Below are positions 1-8,565 of a stretch of DNA of 64,000 nt, in pieces. The notes under the pieces are model-generated. The model had not been told where the DNA came from. It did not search any database and saw nothing but the letters and a program-made list of their open reading frames with translations. Where the stretch lies: positions 434,001-498,000 of the forward strand of contig NZ_JACIJC010000003.1 of the NCBI RefSeq assembly GCF_014199215.1, in the 5' to 3' direction. Source of the DNA: Sphingobium boeckii (GTDB taxonomy: Bacteria > Pseudomonadota > Alphaproteobacteria > Sphingomonadales > Sphingomonadaceae). A program made the translations under genes and the position numbers. Every line of letters starts with the position of its first letter. Positions within the stretch are counted from its first letter, which is position 1.

Positions 1-225
1 CGCTTCCCAACGCGCCTCGATCTTCGAAATCGCGGGGATCGCGAAGCCGACCAGGATCGCGATGCCCAGCAAATTGATCCAGCGCCACCCGGTATAGCCC
101 GATACCGCAACGAAGCAGAGGATATGCAGGAGCGTGAAAACGAGCAAAGCGGCCGCCGCATTGTTGGAAATGCGCCGCTTCCACCGATCCTGATCGTCGG
201 TCAGCACCGCTGCCATCCACTCCAT
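1..225 (-). CDS. Small membrane protein, 3' part cut by window edge
   Basis: The reading frame opens with ATG at 225 and stays open for 75 codons to base 1, so the C-terminus lies outside the window. The N-terminus (MEWMAAVLTDDQDRWKRR) is polar. Two hydrophobic stretches follow, at about residues 22-42 and 46-66, separated by a short GYTGWRW turn, which suggests two membrane helices. It runs in the same direction as the radical-SAM gene upstream, about 50 bases away, so the two may be co-transcribed. I do not recognise the family and assign no function. Confidence 0.6.
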   Translation of the reverse strand, partial: MEWMAAVLTDDQDRWKRRISNNAAAALLVFTLLHILCFVAVSGYTGWRWINLLGIAILVGFAIPAISKIEARWEA

Positions 226-275
226 GCCGTCGTAACCCCGCCCTCTTGGCGCAAGCGGGGCGGGCAAGGCAATGC

Positions 276-1520
276 TTAGCCACCGAATAATTCGAGCTGT
301 TCACGCTTCGGTGCCACGATGGGCCTTAGATCAGCGCGGTCCGCCAGCACCACCGGTCGCCAGTCCGCCGCCACGATGAAAGGCCGGATCCTGGCGAGCG
401 ATACCGTGAGGCGCGCCACATCAGCCAATCGCAATGTGCGCCAGCGCCGTGATGCGATGATGCCGTTGACTGCTTTCACGCCCAGTCCGGGTATCCTCAG
501 CAGCATTTCCCGCGGTGCGCGGTTGACGTCCACCGGAAAGCCGCCGCGGAATTTCAATGCCCAGGCAAGTTTGGGATCGATATCGAGCGGCAGCATCCCG
601 CTCTCGTCCGCGGCCGCAGCCACCTCCTGCGCGGCAAAGCCATAAAAGCGTATCAGCCAGTCCGATTGATAGAGCCGGTGCTCCCGCATCAGCGGCGGCC
701 GCTGCAGGGGCAGGATCGCGCTGGCGTCCGGAATCGGGCTGAAGGCCGAATAATAGACGCGGCGCAGACCGAAGCGGCCGTAAAGCGAATCCGCACGCAC
801 CACGATATCGCCGTCCGTGGCGCTGTCCGCCCCCACGATCATCTGGGTGGATTGGCCGGCGGGCGCGAATTTGGGTGCGCTCTTATACTTTTTGCGCGCA
901 TCCTTATTGTCCACGATCGCTGTTTTCACGTCTGCCATGGCGCCTTCGATCTGCGTCGCGGATTTCTCGGGTGCCAATCGCTTCAAGCCACCCACCGTCG
1001 GCAATTCGACGTTGATCGACACGCGGTCCGCATGAAGCCCCGCCTGATGCACCAATTCCGGATCGGCATCGGGGATGGTTTTCAGATGGATGTAGCCGCG
1101 GAAATCATGATCCTCCCGCAGCGACCGCGCCACCTCCACAATCTGTTCCATCGTATAATTGGAAGACCGGATGATGCCCGAGGAGAGAAACAGCCCCTCG
1201 ATATAATTGCGCCGATAGAAAGAAAGCGTGAGATCCACCACCTCCTTCGCCGAAAAGCGCGCGCGGCGCACATTCGAGCTCTTGCGATTGATGCAATAAT
1301 GGCAATCGAAGATGCAGCTATTGGTGAGCAAGATTTTGAGCAGGGAAATACAGCGGCCATCCGGCGCATAGGCATGGCAAATCCCCATGCCTTCGGTCGA
1401 TCCGATGCCCTTCCCGCCCCGGCTATCGCGCTTCACCGTGCCCGATGACGAACAGGACGCATCATATTTCGCGGCATCGGCGAGGATAGCGAGCTTTTGA
1501 CGAGTATCCAACTGGGCCAT
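276..1520 (-). CDS. Radical SAM protein of the putative DNA modification/repair type
   Basis: This resembles the family usually named putative DNA modification/repair radical SAM protein. The 4Fe-4S motif CIFDCHYC (Cys-x3-Cys-x2-Cys) is intact, and an N-terminal cysteine segment (DASCSSSG) typical of the family precedes it. The C-terminal part carries a helix-hairpin-helix-like stretch (LLRIPGLGVKAVNGII), consistent with nucleic-acid binding. The frame is open from a TTG at 1577, but the family normally begins close to the RQKLAILADAAKYD segment, so I place the start at the ATG at 1520; 1541 is an alternative. The usual genomic partner, a uracil-DNA-glycosylase-like/DUF4130 protein, is not seen on either side. 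The biochemical reaction is unknown. Confidence 0.85.
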   Translation of the reverse strand: MAQLDTRQKLAILADAAKYDASCSSSGTVKRDSRGGKGIGSTEGMGICHAYAPDGRCISLLKILLTNSCIFDCHYCINRKSSNVRRARFSAKEVVDLTLSFYRRNYIEGLFLSSGIIRSSNYTMEQIVEVARSLREDHDFRGYIHLKTIPDADPELVHQAGLHADRVSINVELPTVGGLKRLAPEKSATQIEGAMADVKTAIVDNKDARKKYKSAPKFAPAGQSTQMIVGADSATDGDIVVRADSLYGRFGLRRVYYSAFSPIPDASAILPLQRPPLMREHRLYQSDWLIRFYGFAAQEVAAAADESGMLPLDIDPKLAWALKFRGGFPVDVNRAPREMLLRIPGLGVKAVNGIIASRRWRTLRLADVARLTVSLARIRPFIVAADWRPVVLADRADLRPIVAPKREQLELFGG

Positions 1521-1587
1521 TTGTTCACTATACGTTCCCATTCCCGGCCCGTCTATAACATCCGGCAAGCCTTGCAAAAAGATTCAT

Positions 1588-1716
1588 TCCTCCCCCACGG
1601 GGGAGGGGGACCGCTTCCGGTGGAGGGGCAGTGGTAGCGTGCAATGTTTTACTGACTTCAGCGGGATGACTGCCCCTCCGTCAGCCTGCGGCTGCCACCT
1701 CCCCGGGCCGGGGAGG
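1588..1716. repeat. GC-rich palindromic intergenic element (family E type)
   Basis: This gene-free stretch between two divergent genes contains a short perfect hairpin (CCTCCCCC-ACG-GGGGAGG) at the left. A matching CACCTCCCCGG...CCGGGGAGG hairpin lies at the right, and complementary segments (GAGGGGCAG and CTGCCCCTC) pair across the middle. It resembles the C/G-rich hairpin elements near 28544 and 35576. No coding potential is seen. Confidence 0.6.
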
Positions 1717-1839
1717 AACGATAAGTGGCGTCTCAATCCACAGCAGAAAGCAGAAACCTGCTCCGTTCCGGACCAGTCTCCCCGCGCCCATCGTCGCCAC
1801 CACCGATAGCTTCCGCCCTTCATTCCGGGGGGAAATATC

Positions 1840-4602
1840 ATGCGGCTGCAATGGTCCGAAATCCGTGCGCGGGCGGCGCGGTTCAGCGAGGTGCACAAGC
1901 ATGATCGCTATGAAAAAGGCGAGACGCAGGCCTTTTACGAGGAGTTTTTCGGGGTCTTCGGCATCCAGCGGCGGCAGGTCGCGGTGTATGAACAACGGGT
2001 CGACAATCTCGATGCCGGGCGGCGGGGGTTTATCGATCTGTTCTGGCCGGGCACGCTGATCGTCGAGCAGAAATCGGCAGGGCTCGATCTGCGCGCGGCC
2101 TCCAACCAGTTGCTCGATTATCACGACTGGCTGCCCGAAGCGCAGAAGCCGCGCTACACTTTGGTCTCCGATTTCCAGCGTTTCCATCTGATCGATCTTG
2201 ATGAGCGCCGCGAATGGCGCTTCCGGCTGGAGGAGTTGAAGCGCCATGTGGAGGCGTTCGGCTTCATGCTCGGCGTGCAGCCCAAATTGCTCCGCAACCA
2301 GAGCCCGGCCAATGAAAAAGCCTCGCGGCTGATGGGGCGATTGCATGAGGCCTTGGCCGAGGCGGGCTATCTCGGCCATGATCTCGAACGGCTTCTGGTG
2401 CGGCTGCTGTTCATCCTGTTTGCCGACGATACGGCGATCTTTGCCTCGCGTGATCAATTCCATCTGTTGCTGGAGCAGCGCACCGCGGCGGATGGCAGCG
2501 ATCTGGGGCGCTGGCTGGGCGAATTGTTTGAGGTGCTCAATACGCCCCCTGCGGCCCGGCAGAGCAATCTGGACGCCGATCTCGCGGCCTTTCCCTATAT
2601 CAACGGCCGCTTGTTCGAAGAGCGCATCCGGATGCCTGCCTTCGACAATGCAATGCGCACGATGCTGCTCGATGCCTGCCTTTTCAATTGGGGTGAGGTG
2701 AGCCCGGCGATCTTCGGCGCCCTGTTCGAAAGCGTGATCGACAAGGTGACGCAGCGAGCGCAGGGCGCGCACTACACGCCCGAACATTCGATCCTGAAGG
2801 TCATCGGGCCATTGTTCATGGACGATCTACGCGCCGAATTCGAGCGGTTGAAAGCGCGCAAGGATGGCGCAAGGATCAGGGCGCTGCGCGAATTTCACGA
2901 GCGTCTGGCGGAGCTGACATTCCTTGATCCAGCCTGTGGCGCGGGCAATTTCCTGGTGATCGCTTACCGCGAATTGCGCGAGCTGGAGCGGGAGGTATTG
3001 AAGGAGACCGAGGTCAACCGCGTCACCGACATCGCGTTGCTTTCGAGGCTGAACGTGGATGCGTTTCACGGGATCGAGATCGATGAATTCCCCGCGCAGA
3101 TCGCCGAAGTTGCGTTGTGGATGACCGATCATATCGCCAATACCCGGCTCGCCGAAGATTTCGGCCAGAATTACGCGCGCATCCCGCTCGTGACCGCGCC
3201 GACCATTCGCCATGCCGACGCGCTCGAGATCGACTGGGCGGAGGTTCTGCCGCCTGAGCGCTGTTCCTATGTGTTGGGCAATCCGCCGTTCATCGGGCAA
3301 AGCTATCAATCTCCCTCCCAGCGCCAGCAGATGCGCCATCTCCTCCGCCGCTTCGGGCGGCGTGCGGGATCGCTGGACTATGTGACATCATGGTTTCTGA
3401 AGGCCGGTGCCTATCTCAATGCGTGCGGCGCTCCGGATGCGGTCGGCCGCGCCATGCGCATTGGGTTCGTTGCGACCAATTCGATCTGCCAGGGAGAACA
3501 GGTGGCGCAGCTCTGGCCCATCCTGTTCGAACAGCTTGGGCTCGAGATCACGTTCGCACATCGCAGCTTTGCCTGGCCCGGCCGCGCGGGAGTCCATACC
3601 GTGGTGATCGGGCTAGCCCGACACGAGAAATCGCCCGATGAAAAGCGGCTGTTCAGCTATGCCGAGGGCAAGGATCCAGCGATCGAAACGCGCCATGCCG
3701 CGCTGAGCGCTTATCTTTTCGATGCCAAGCCAGCCGAGCAGCACATGGTGGTTTCCGAAGCGACGACGCCGATCTGCGATGCGCCGGTGATGCGGATGGG
3801 CAGCAAGATCGTGGATGGCGGCCACTATATCTTCAATCCCGCCCAGCGTGCGGCCTTCCTGCGGCAAGAGCCGGATGCGGCGGCGCTAATGGTTCCGCTG
3901 ATCGGCGCGCTGGAATTCATTCGCGGCGGGCAGCGCTGGATCCTCGATCTCCAGGATACGCCACCCGCGGAGATACAGCGTCTGCCCGCGGTGCGCGAAC
4001 GGATACGCAATGTGCGGGCATTCCGGTCCGCCAGCAAGAAAGCGGCAACCCGCGATCTGGCCCAATATCCCTTGTCATTCGAAGTGAATACCCGTCCGGA
4101 AGGGCGCTTCCTGATCATTCCCAAGGTGAGTTCCGAGCGGCGCGATTACGTGCCGATCGGCTGGAATGACACGCGCGCCATACCCACCGATCTCGTGCAG
4201 ATCCTGGCCGACGCCACACTGTGGCATTTCGCCATTCTCACCAGCCGGATGCACATGGCGTGGCTGCGGCATGTCGGCGGAAGGCTGGAGAGCCGCTATC
4301 GCTATACGATCGGGCTGGTCTACAACAGTTTCCCCTGGCCCGATGCCGCCGATGCGCAGCGCTGCAGATTGGAAGCGCTGGCCCGATCGGTGCTTGACGC
4401 GCGCGCCCTGCCCAAAAATGCAGACGCGACGCTCGCCGATCTCTATGATCCGGATATGATGCCCGCCGAACTCCGCCGCGCTCATACCGCACTGGATGCT
4501 GCGGTCGATCGGCTCTATCGCAAGGCACCCTTCATGAGTGATCTCGCCCGCATGGAGCATCTCTTCAAGCGCTATGAAGAAATGGTGCGTCAGCCCGGAT
4601 AG
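1840..4602 (+). CDS. MmeI-like type IIL single-chain restriction-modification enzyme
   Basis: At 920 residues this is almost the same length as MmeI (919) and shares its organisation, with endonuclease, helical connector, gamma-class N6-adenine methyltransferase and target-recognition domain in one chain. The nuclease motif is D66-x9-E76-x-K78, the same spacing as MmeI D70/E80/K82. SAM-binding motif I is DPACGAGNF at residues 363-371, and catalytic motif IV is NPPF at 481-484. The recognition domain near residues 800-830 includes the family-typical GRLESRYRYT and NSFPWP segments. All catalytic motifs are present and the frame is unbroken, so it is predicted to be an active enzyme that methylates one strand of its site and cuts at a distance. 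The 3' end overlaps the convergent reductase gene by 13 bases. No separate methylase or specificity gene is nearby, as expected for this class. Confidence 0.9.
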   Translation: MRLQWSEIRARAARFSEVHKHDRYEKGETQAFYEEFFGVFGIQRRQVAVYEQRVDNLDAGRRGFIDLFWPGTLIVEQKSAGLDLRAASNQLLDYHDWLPEAQKPRYTLVSDFQRFHLIDLDERREWRFRLEELKRHVEAFGFMLGVQPKLLRNQSPANEKASRLMGRLHEALAEAGYLGHDLERLLVRLLFILFADDTAIFASRDQFHLLLEQRTAADGSDLGRWLGELFEVLNTPPAARQSNLDADLAAFPYINGRLFEERIRMPAFDNAMRTMLLDACLFNWGEVSPAIFGALFESVIDKVTQRAQGAHYTPEHSILKVIGPLFMDDLRAEFERLKARKDGARIRALREFHERLAELTFLDPACGAGNFLVIAYRELRELEREVLKETEVNRVTDIALLSRLNVDAFHGIEIDEFPAQIAEVALWMTDHIANTRLAEDFGQNYARIPLVTAPTIRHADALEIDWAEVLPPERCSYVLGNPPFIGQSYQSPSQRQQMRHLLRRFGRRAGSLDYVTSWFLKAGAYLNACGAPDAVGRAMRIGFVATNSICQGEQVAQLWPILFEQLGLEITFAHRSFAWPGRAGVHTVVIGLARHEKSPDEKRLFSYAEGKDPAIETRHAALSAYLFDAKPAEQHMVVSEATTPICDAPVMRMGSKIVDGGHYIFNPAQRAAFLRQEPDAAALMVPLIGALEFIRGGQRWILDLQDTPPAEIQRLPAVRERIRNVRAFRSASKKAATRDLAQYPLSFEVNTRPEGRFLIIPKVSSERRDYVPIGWNDTRAIPTDLVQILADATLWHFAILTSRMHMAWLRHVGGRLESRYRYTIGLVYNSFPWPDAADAQRCRLEALARSVLDARALPKNADATLADLYDPDMMPAELRRAHTALDAAVDRLYRKAPFMSDLARMEHLFKRYEEMVRQPG

Positions 4603-5192
4603 GGATTGTCCTTGAGCAATGCCGCCAGATGCGCCGCATTGGTCGCCACCATGCCCGCCGTCTTCGTGACAGCACGGGGCGTGGCATCCAGATCCTTATA
4701 ATCCTTCGATCCCATAGCCTCACCCACCCAATAACAGGCGGCGACGGCGGGAATGGTGAAGCCCACATCGTTCAACGCCTGAAACACATTGGCGCTCACA
4801 TGATGCGCGCCATCTTCATTGCCGACGATCGCGGCGATCGCGACCTTGGAATAGCTTGGCATCCGCCCCTGATCGTCAGTCTCGTCGAGAAAGGCGTCCA
4901 TCCGCTCCAGCGCGCGCTTGGATACGCTGGACACCTGCCCCATCCAGATCGGCCCCGCAAAGATCAGGATATCGGCCGCCAGTATCTTTTCGCGGATCGC
5001 GGGCCAGGCATCGCCCTTGCCTTCATCCGATTTTACGCCCGGCAGGATATCGTGATCGGCCAGACGGATCGTCTCGATGATCTCCACATCATGTTTCGCA
5101 AAGGCAGTCCCCAGCGTTGCGATCATCCGATCGGTGGAGGACGCGCCCTTCGGTTTCAGCGTGCCGTTCAGGGCGATGGCTTTCAGGGTCAT
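4590..5192 (-). CDS. Flavodoxin-like NAD(P)H-dependent oxidoreductase
   Basis: The sequence has the flavodoxin/NADPH-dependent FMN reductase fold: an N-terminal LKAIALNGTLKPKG phosphate-binding loop, AADILIFAGPIWMGQVSS in the FMN-contact region and KVAIAAIVGNEDGAHH further on. It probably transfers electrons from NAD(P)H to a quinone or other acceptor through FMN in the cytoplasm; the substrate is unknown. Two ATG codons lie six bases apart. An AAGGAG directly abuts the first (5198) and is six bases from the second (5192), so 5192 (MTLKAIAL) is the better start. It runs convergently into the restriction-modification gene and overlaps its end by 13 bases. Confidence 0.85.
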   Translation of the reverse strand: MTLKAIALNGTLKPKGASSTDRMIATLGTAFAKHDVEIIETIRLADHDILPGVKSDEGKGDAWPAIREKILAADILIFAGPIWMGQVSSVSKRALERMDAFLDETDDQGRMPSYSKVAIAAIVGNEDGAHHVSANVFQALNDVGFTIPAVAACYWVGEAMGSKDYKDLDATPRAVTKTAGMVATNAAHLAALLKDNPYPG

Positions 5193-5424
5193 GATCATCT
5201 CCTTGCAACAGGATGGGCTTGTCGTTCGATGGCGGCGCGCCGCTATCCAGTTCGCGCGCGCGCCGGGAAAGCTTCAACGCCTCATCGATCAACATGGCCG
5301 CAAACTCCGGCTCGTCTTCGCGCACGGCGATAAGGACGCAATTCCGCGCCTCCCGCCGAAGCTTTTCCGATCGCCCATTGTCCTTCGCCGATGATGCCCG
5401 CGCCTTCATGCGCGTAATAAGCAT
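5089..5424 (-). CDS. Possible small hydrophilic protein upstream of the reductase
   Basis: An open frame from the ATG at 5424 begins MLITRMKARASSAK and contains a helix-like charged stretch (EPEFAAMLIDEALKLSRRA). Codon use from 5424 to about 5200 resembles real genes here, with G or C at most third positions. The last 104 bases run inside the reductase gene in another frame and look non-coding there. The real product may therefore end earlier through an unseen frameshift, or the frame may be spurious. I do not recognise a family. Otherwise the 336 bases between the reductase and the DUF885 gene hold only the promoter region of the latter. Confidence 0.35.
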   Translation of the reverse strand: MLITRMKARASSAKDNGRSEKLRREARNCVLIAVREDEPEFAAMLIDEALKLSRRARELDSGAPPSNDKPILLQGDDHDPESHRPERHAETEGRVLHRSDDRNAGDCLCET

Positions 5425-5534
5425 GGCGCTGGAAACGGTTCCCACAATCGTTCTCGATATGCGACGAACGCACGCTGGCCATCGCCCGATGGCCGGTCTA
5501 GCGTCCGCATCAAAATCCAGGGAGAAATTTCGTC

Positions 5535-7277
5535 ATGCGCACGTTGCTTCTGTCCGTCCTGCTGTTGACCACGACGCCCGTCTCCGCCGCACCAGCGGAC
5601 GACTTCAAGGCGCTGCAATCGGATTATGAAGCCTGGATGCTCAGGCAGAATCCGGTCTATGCGACATCGCTGGGCGTGCGGACATATGACGACAAGATCC
5701 AGGATATCAGCCTTGCCGCCGCAGACGCGCGGACGAAGGAACTTGTCGGTTTCCTGAGGCGGCTGGATGCCATTTCCGATACCGCGCTTTCTCCTGCGGA
5801 CAGCGTGAACAAGGCAATTCTGCGGCGCGGCTTTGCCGAAGCGATCGAAGGCAATGGCTATGGCCAGCGCATGATGCTGTTCACCACCTATGACGGCTGG
5901 CACCAGAGCTTCGCGGGCATGGCGGACAGTCTGCCGTTTCGCACCAAGGCGGATTATGCCAGCTATCTCGCCCGCATCGCGCAATATCCCGCGCTCAATG
6001 ACGAGGCGTTGAAGATCACGCAGATGGCGGTGGACAAGGGCTATGTCTTGCCATGCGTCGCGATCCAGGGATCGGAAAAGGGCATCATCGGCGTCATTGC
6101 GGACGATCCGGTGACATCGCGCTTCTATGCGCCCTTTCTGAAATCCCGTCCGGTCGATGCCAGCGCCGCCGAATGGGCCACGATGCAAGACAAAGCGCGG
6201 ACGATCATCACAAGGGTGCTGAATCCGGCTTATCAAAAGCATTATGATTTCTACACCGGCACCTATCTGAAAAAATGCGCCAGGACGCCGGGCATATCTG
6301 CGCAAAGGGGCGGTGCGGATTATTACGCCTTCCGCATCCGGCAGGAGACGACCACCGATCTCACGCCCGCCGCGATCCACGATATCGGGCTGAAGGAAGT
6401 CGCGCGCATCCGCGGCGAAATGGAGGCGGTGGCGAAGATGGCGGGCTTCTCCAGCCGTGCGGCGTTCATCCAGGATCTGCGCACCAATCCGATATATTAT
6501 GCCAAGACACCCGAAGAGCTGATGGAAAAATCGGCGCGCGTCGCCAAGACCATCGATGGCAAGATGCCCGGCCTGTTCGGCAAGGTCGCCCGGCTGCCCT
6601 ATGGCATTCGCGCAATTCCCGCGGAAACCGCCGAAGGCACGACCACTGCCTATTATGGCCCCGGATCTCCTGAATCCGGACTTTCAGGCACATATTATGT
6701 CAACACGTCCAAGCTCGATCAGCGCCCCTTCTGGGAAATTCCGGCGCTCACAGCGCATGAATCGGTGCCCGGCCATCATCAGCAGATCGCGCTCCAGCAG
6801 GAACTGGACATGCCCTTGTGGCGACGGGCGGGGACGTTCTTCACCGCTTTTGTCGAGGGCTGGGGATTGTATTCGGAGCGGCTGGGGATCGAGATCGGCC
6901 TGTATGACACCCCCGAAAAAGACATGGGGCGGCTGAGCTATGAGATGTGGCGCGCGTGCCGGCTGGTGGTGGATACCGGCATCCATTCGAAGGGATGGAG
7001 CAAGGAGCAGGCGGTGCAATATATGAAGGACAATACCGCCATGTCCGACGCCAATATCGATGCCGAGGTAAACCGCTACATCACCTGGCCCGGCCAGGCG
7101 CTGGCTTATAAGCTGGGCGAACTCAAGATCCGGGCGCTGCGCGAAAGGGCTGAAACCGCACTCGGCCCCAAATTCGATCTGCGCCGCTTCCACGATGCCG
7201 TGCTGGGCCAAGGCGCGGTGCCGCTGGACGTTCTGGACGCACAGATCGATGCGTGGATCGCGGGGGAGAAGGGGTAA
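5535..7277 (+). CDS. Exported DUF885 family protein (putative metallopeptidase)
   Basis: The protein begins with a Sec signal peptide (MRTLLLSVLLLTTTPVSAAPA) and has 580 residues, the usual size for the DUF885 family. The family signature HESVPGHH lies at residues 408-415 and resembles an HExxH-type zinc site with an added histidine. FVEGWGLYSE follows about 35 residues later and could supply a further metal ligand. The family is thought to contain zinc-dependent carboxypeptidase-like enzymes, but substrates are mostly uncharacterised. A clear AGGGAGAA ribosome-binding site precedes the ATG. Repeat A1 lies just after the stop codon and may end the transcript. Confidence 0.9.
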   Translation: MRTLLLSVLLLTTTPVSAAPADDFKALQSDYEAWMLRQNPVYATSLGVRTYDDKIQDISLAAADARTKELVGFLRRLDAISDTALSPADSVNKAILRRGFAEAIEGNGYGQRMMLFTTYDGWHQSFAGMADSLPFRTKADYASYLARIAQYPALNDEALKITQMAVDKGYVLPCVAIQGSEKGIIGVIADDPVTSRFYAPFLKSRPVDASAAEWATMQDKARTIITRVLNPAYQKHYDFYTGTYLKKCARTPGISAQRGGADYYAFRIRQETTTDLTPAAIHDIGLKEVARIRGEMEAVAKMAGFSSRAAFIQDLRTNPIYYAKTPEELMEKSARVAKTIDGKMPGLFGKVARLPYGIRAIPAETAEGTTTAYYGPGSPESGLSGTYYVNTSKLDQRPFWEIPALTAHESVPGHHQQIALQQELDMPLWRRAGTFFTAFVEGWGLYSERLGIEIGLYDTPEKDMGRLSYEMWRACRLVVDTGIHSKGWSKEQAVQYMKDNTAMSDANIDAEVNRYITWPGQALAYKLGELKIRALRERAETALGPKFDLRRFHDAVLGQGAVPLDVLDAQIDAWIAGEKG

Positions 7278-7291
7278 TTTAGCCGCGAGAA

Positions 7292-7366
7292 CCCGTTTGT
7301 CCCGAGCGTAGTCGAGGGACGTGGGAACCGGATCCACGTCCCTCGACTTCGCTCGGGACAAACGGG
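7292..7366. repeat. Family A palindromic repeat, copy A1
   Basis: This is a 75-base inverted repeat whose arms begin CCCGTTTGTCCCGAGCG and end with the complement, CGCTCGGGACAAACGGG. Each arm is about 30 bases, around a short loop. It sits between the convergent DUF885 gene and the exported protein gene at 7431. Five other copies occur in the window. Confidence 0.9.
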
Positions 7367-7430
7367 GTTAGAAGATGCGGGTGCCGTAACAATCATAGCC
7401 ACCCAAACGGCATGTCTTATCGTCCCGAAT

Positions 7431-7961
7431 TCACTCCGGCTGCGGCATGTTCTTCTCAACGTCCTTCGCCGCTTTCTTCTGCGCTTCCTCCGCCTTCACC
7501 CGCGCCTCGATCGCATCCGATTTCTCGTCAATCTGGCCAAGACGCTCCTGACGTGCGGCCTCGATCAGCCCGACCGAACCGGTGCCATCGCCCTGCTTGC
7601 GTTCGGCACGGGCCTGCTGAACGAGCTTGTTGAAACAGCCGCTCGCGCCGTCAGCGCCGGTGGCCGAGCAGGTGCCGAGGCCCGAGCGCCCGACATATTC
7701 GATCTGCGTGGCGCGCACGCCCCACGCCTGATTGGCCGGCGCATTGGGATTACCGCGCAGCTTTGCGGGGATGCGGAATTCCTCCGAATCGCGCGCGCAC
7801 ACCACGATCTCGTCCTCGGTGCTCAGCGGACAAGGCTGATCGCCATAGACGATCACCTGATTGATCTTCGGCTCGACCGCTGCGGGTCCGGTCTGCGCAG
7901 AAGCCGCGGCGGTCAGGGCGAATGCCGCGGCCAGCGCGGGGATCAGGATGGATGGCTTCAT
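7431..7961 (-). CDS. Exported protein of unknown function
   Basis: The likely start is the ATG at 7961, preceded at seven bases by AGAGGA. It gives a signal peptide (MKPSILIPALAAAFALTAAASA) and a mature part of about 155 residues. The frame is open further upstream to 8015, but that extension has no signal sequence. The mature protein has four cysteines (QPCPLS, VVCARD, GTCSAT, SGCFN), a pattern that suggests two disulphides in the periplasm, and ends in a charged helix rich in Lys, Glu and Ala. It looks conserved in style, but I cannot name a family. It is the last gene of the minus-strand string that includes dsbB and coq7, so a disulphide-containing product is plausible there. Confidence 0.75.
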   Translation of the reverse strand: MKPSILIPALAAAFALTAAASAQTGPAAVEPKINQVIVYGDQPCPLSTEDEIVVCARDSEEFRIPAKLRGNPNAPANQAWGVRATQIEYVGRSGLGTCSATGADGASGCFNKLVQQARAERKQGDGTGSVGLIEAARQERLGQIDEKSDAIEARVKAEEAQKKAAKDVEKNMPQPE

Positions 7962-8049
7962 GGCTTGGTCCTCTTCTGATTGTGTCAGGCGATATGCCGC
8001 CCGAAATTCCGTCACGTCACCAACGCGTCAATGCGGGCGGCGGCTCCGC

Positions 8050-8565
8050 TCATATCCGCTTCGAAAGCGCGATCGCCGCGCGGCAACCCAGCCGGATCGC
8101 GCCGCTCAGCAGCGGATAGGCCGGCGCGAGTTCGGCCCCTGCCGCCATCGCCGCCTCCTTATGCTCAACCTCTTCGGCGCGAAATTCGGCGATGGCGCTC
8201 GAAAGCGCGGGATCGCTGTCGCCAAGCTGATCGAGTTGCGCGCCATAATGCTTGTCGATCTCGGTCTCGACCGCCGCGGTGCACGCCATCGCCGCTTCGG
8301 GGCCGATCGCCGCCGTCACCGCACCGAGCGCAAAACCGGCCACATCCCAGAAGGGCTGCAGCAATGTCGGCCGCACGCCGCGCGCCGCGATCATCGCATC
8401 GAAATGCGCCCGGTGCCGCTGCTCCTGCGCCGCCATGCCGGCAATCGAACGCGCCACGGGCGAGCGATCGCCCAGCACGGCCAGTTGGCCGGCATAGATG
8501 CGCGTTGCCCCATATTCACCTGCCTGGTTCACGCGAAGCATAGACGCTGTGTCTATCCGGTTCAT
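8050..8565 (-). CDS. coq7: Demethoxyubiquinone hydroxylase Coq7
   Basis: This is a di-iron carboxylate protein of the Coq7/CLK-1 family, which hydroxylates demethoxyubiquinone late in ubiquinone synthesis at the inner membrane. The ligand pattern is clear: NQAGEYGA, AAQEQRHRAHF, ETEIDKHY and EFRAEEVEHKEAA each supply Glu or His ligands in the family order. The product is 171 residues, normal for alphaproteobacteria. The start at 8565 (MNRIDTASMLRVNQAGEYGA) shares the ATGA overlap with the dsbB stop, so the two are probably translationally coupled; an upstream extension to 8664 lies inside dsbB and is rejected. Confidence 0.93.
   Translation of the reverse strand: MNRIDTASMLRVNQAGEYGATRIYAGQLAVLGDRSPVARSIAGMAAQEQRHRAHFDAMIAARGVRPTLLQPFWDVAGFALGAVTAAIGPEAAMACTAAVETEIDKHYGAQLDQLGDSDPALSSAIAEFRAEEVEHKEAAMAAGAELAPAYPLLSGAIRLGCRAAIALSKRI

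Noticed and set aside
1681..2787. Minus-strand frame of 368 codons opposite the restriction-modification gene
   Set aside because: It runs through the repeat and the nuclease domain in antisense; no family seen.
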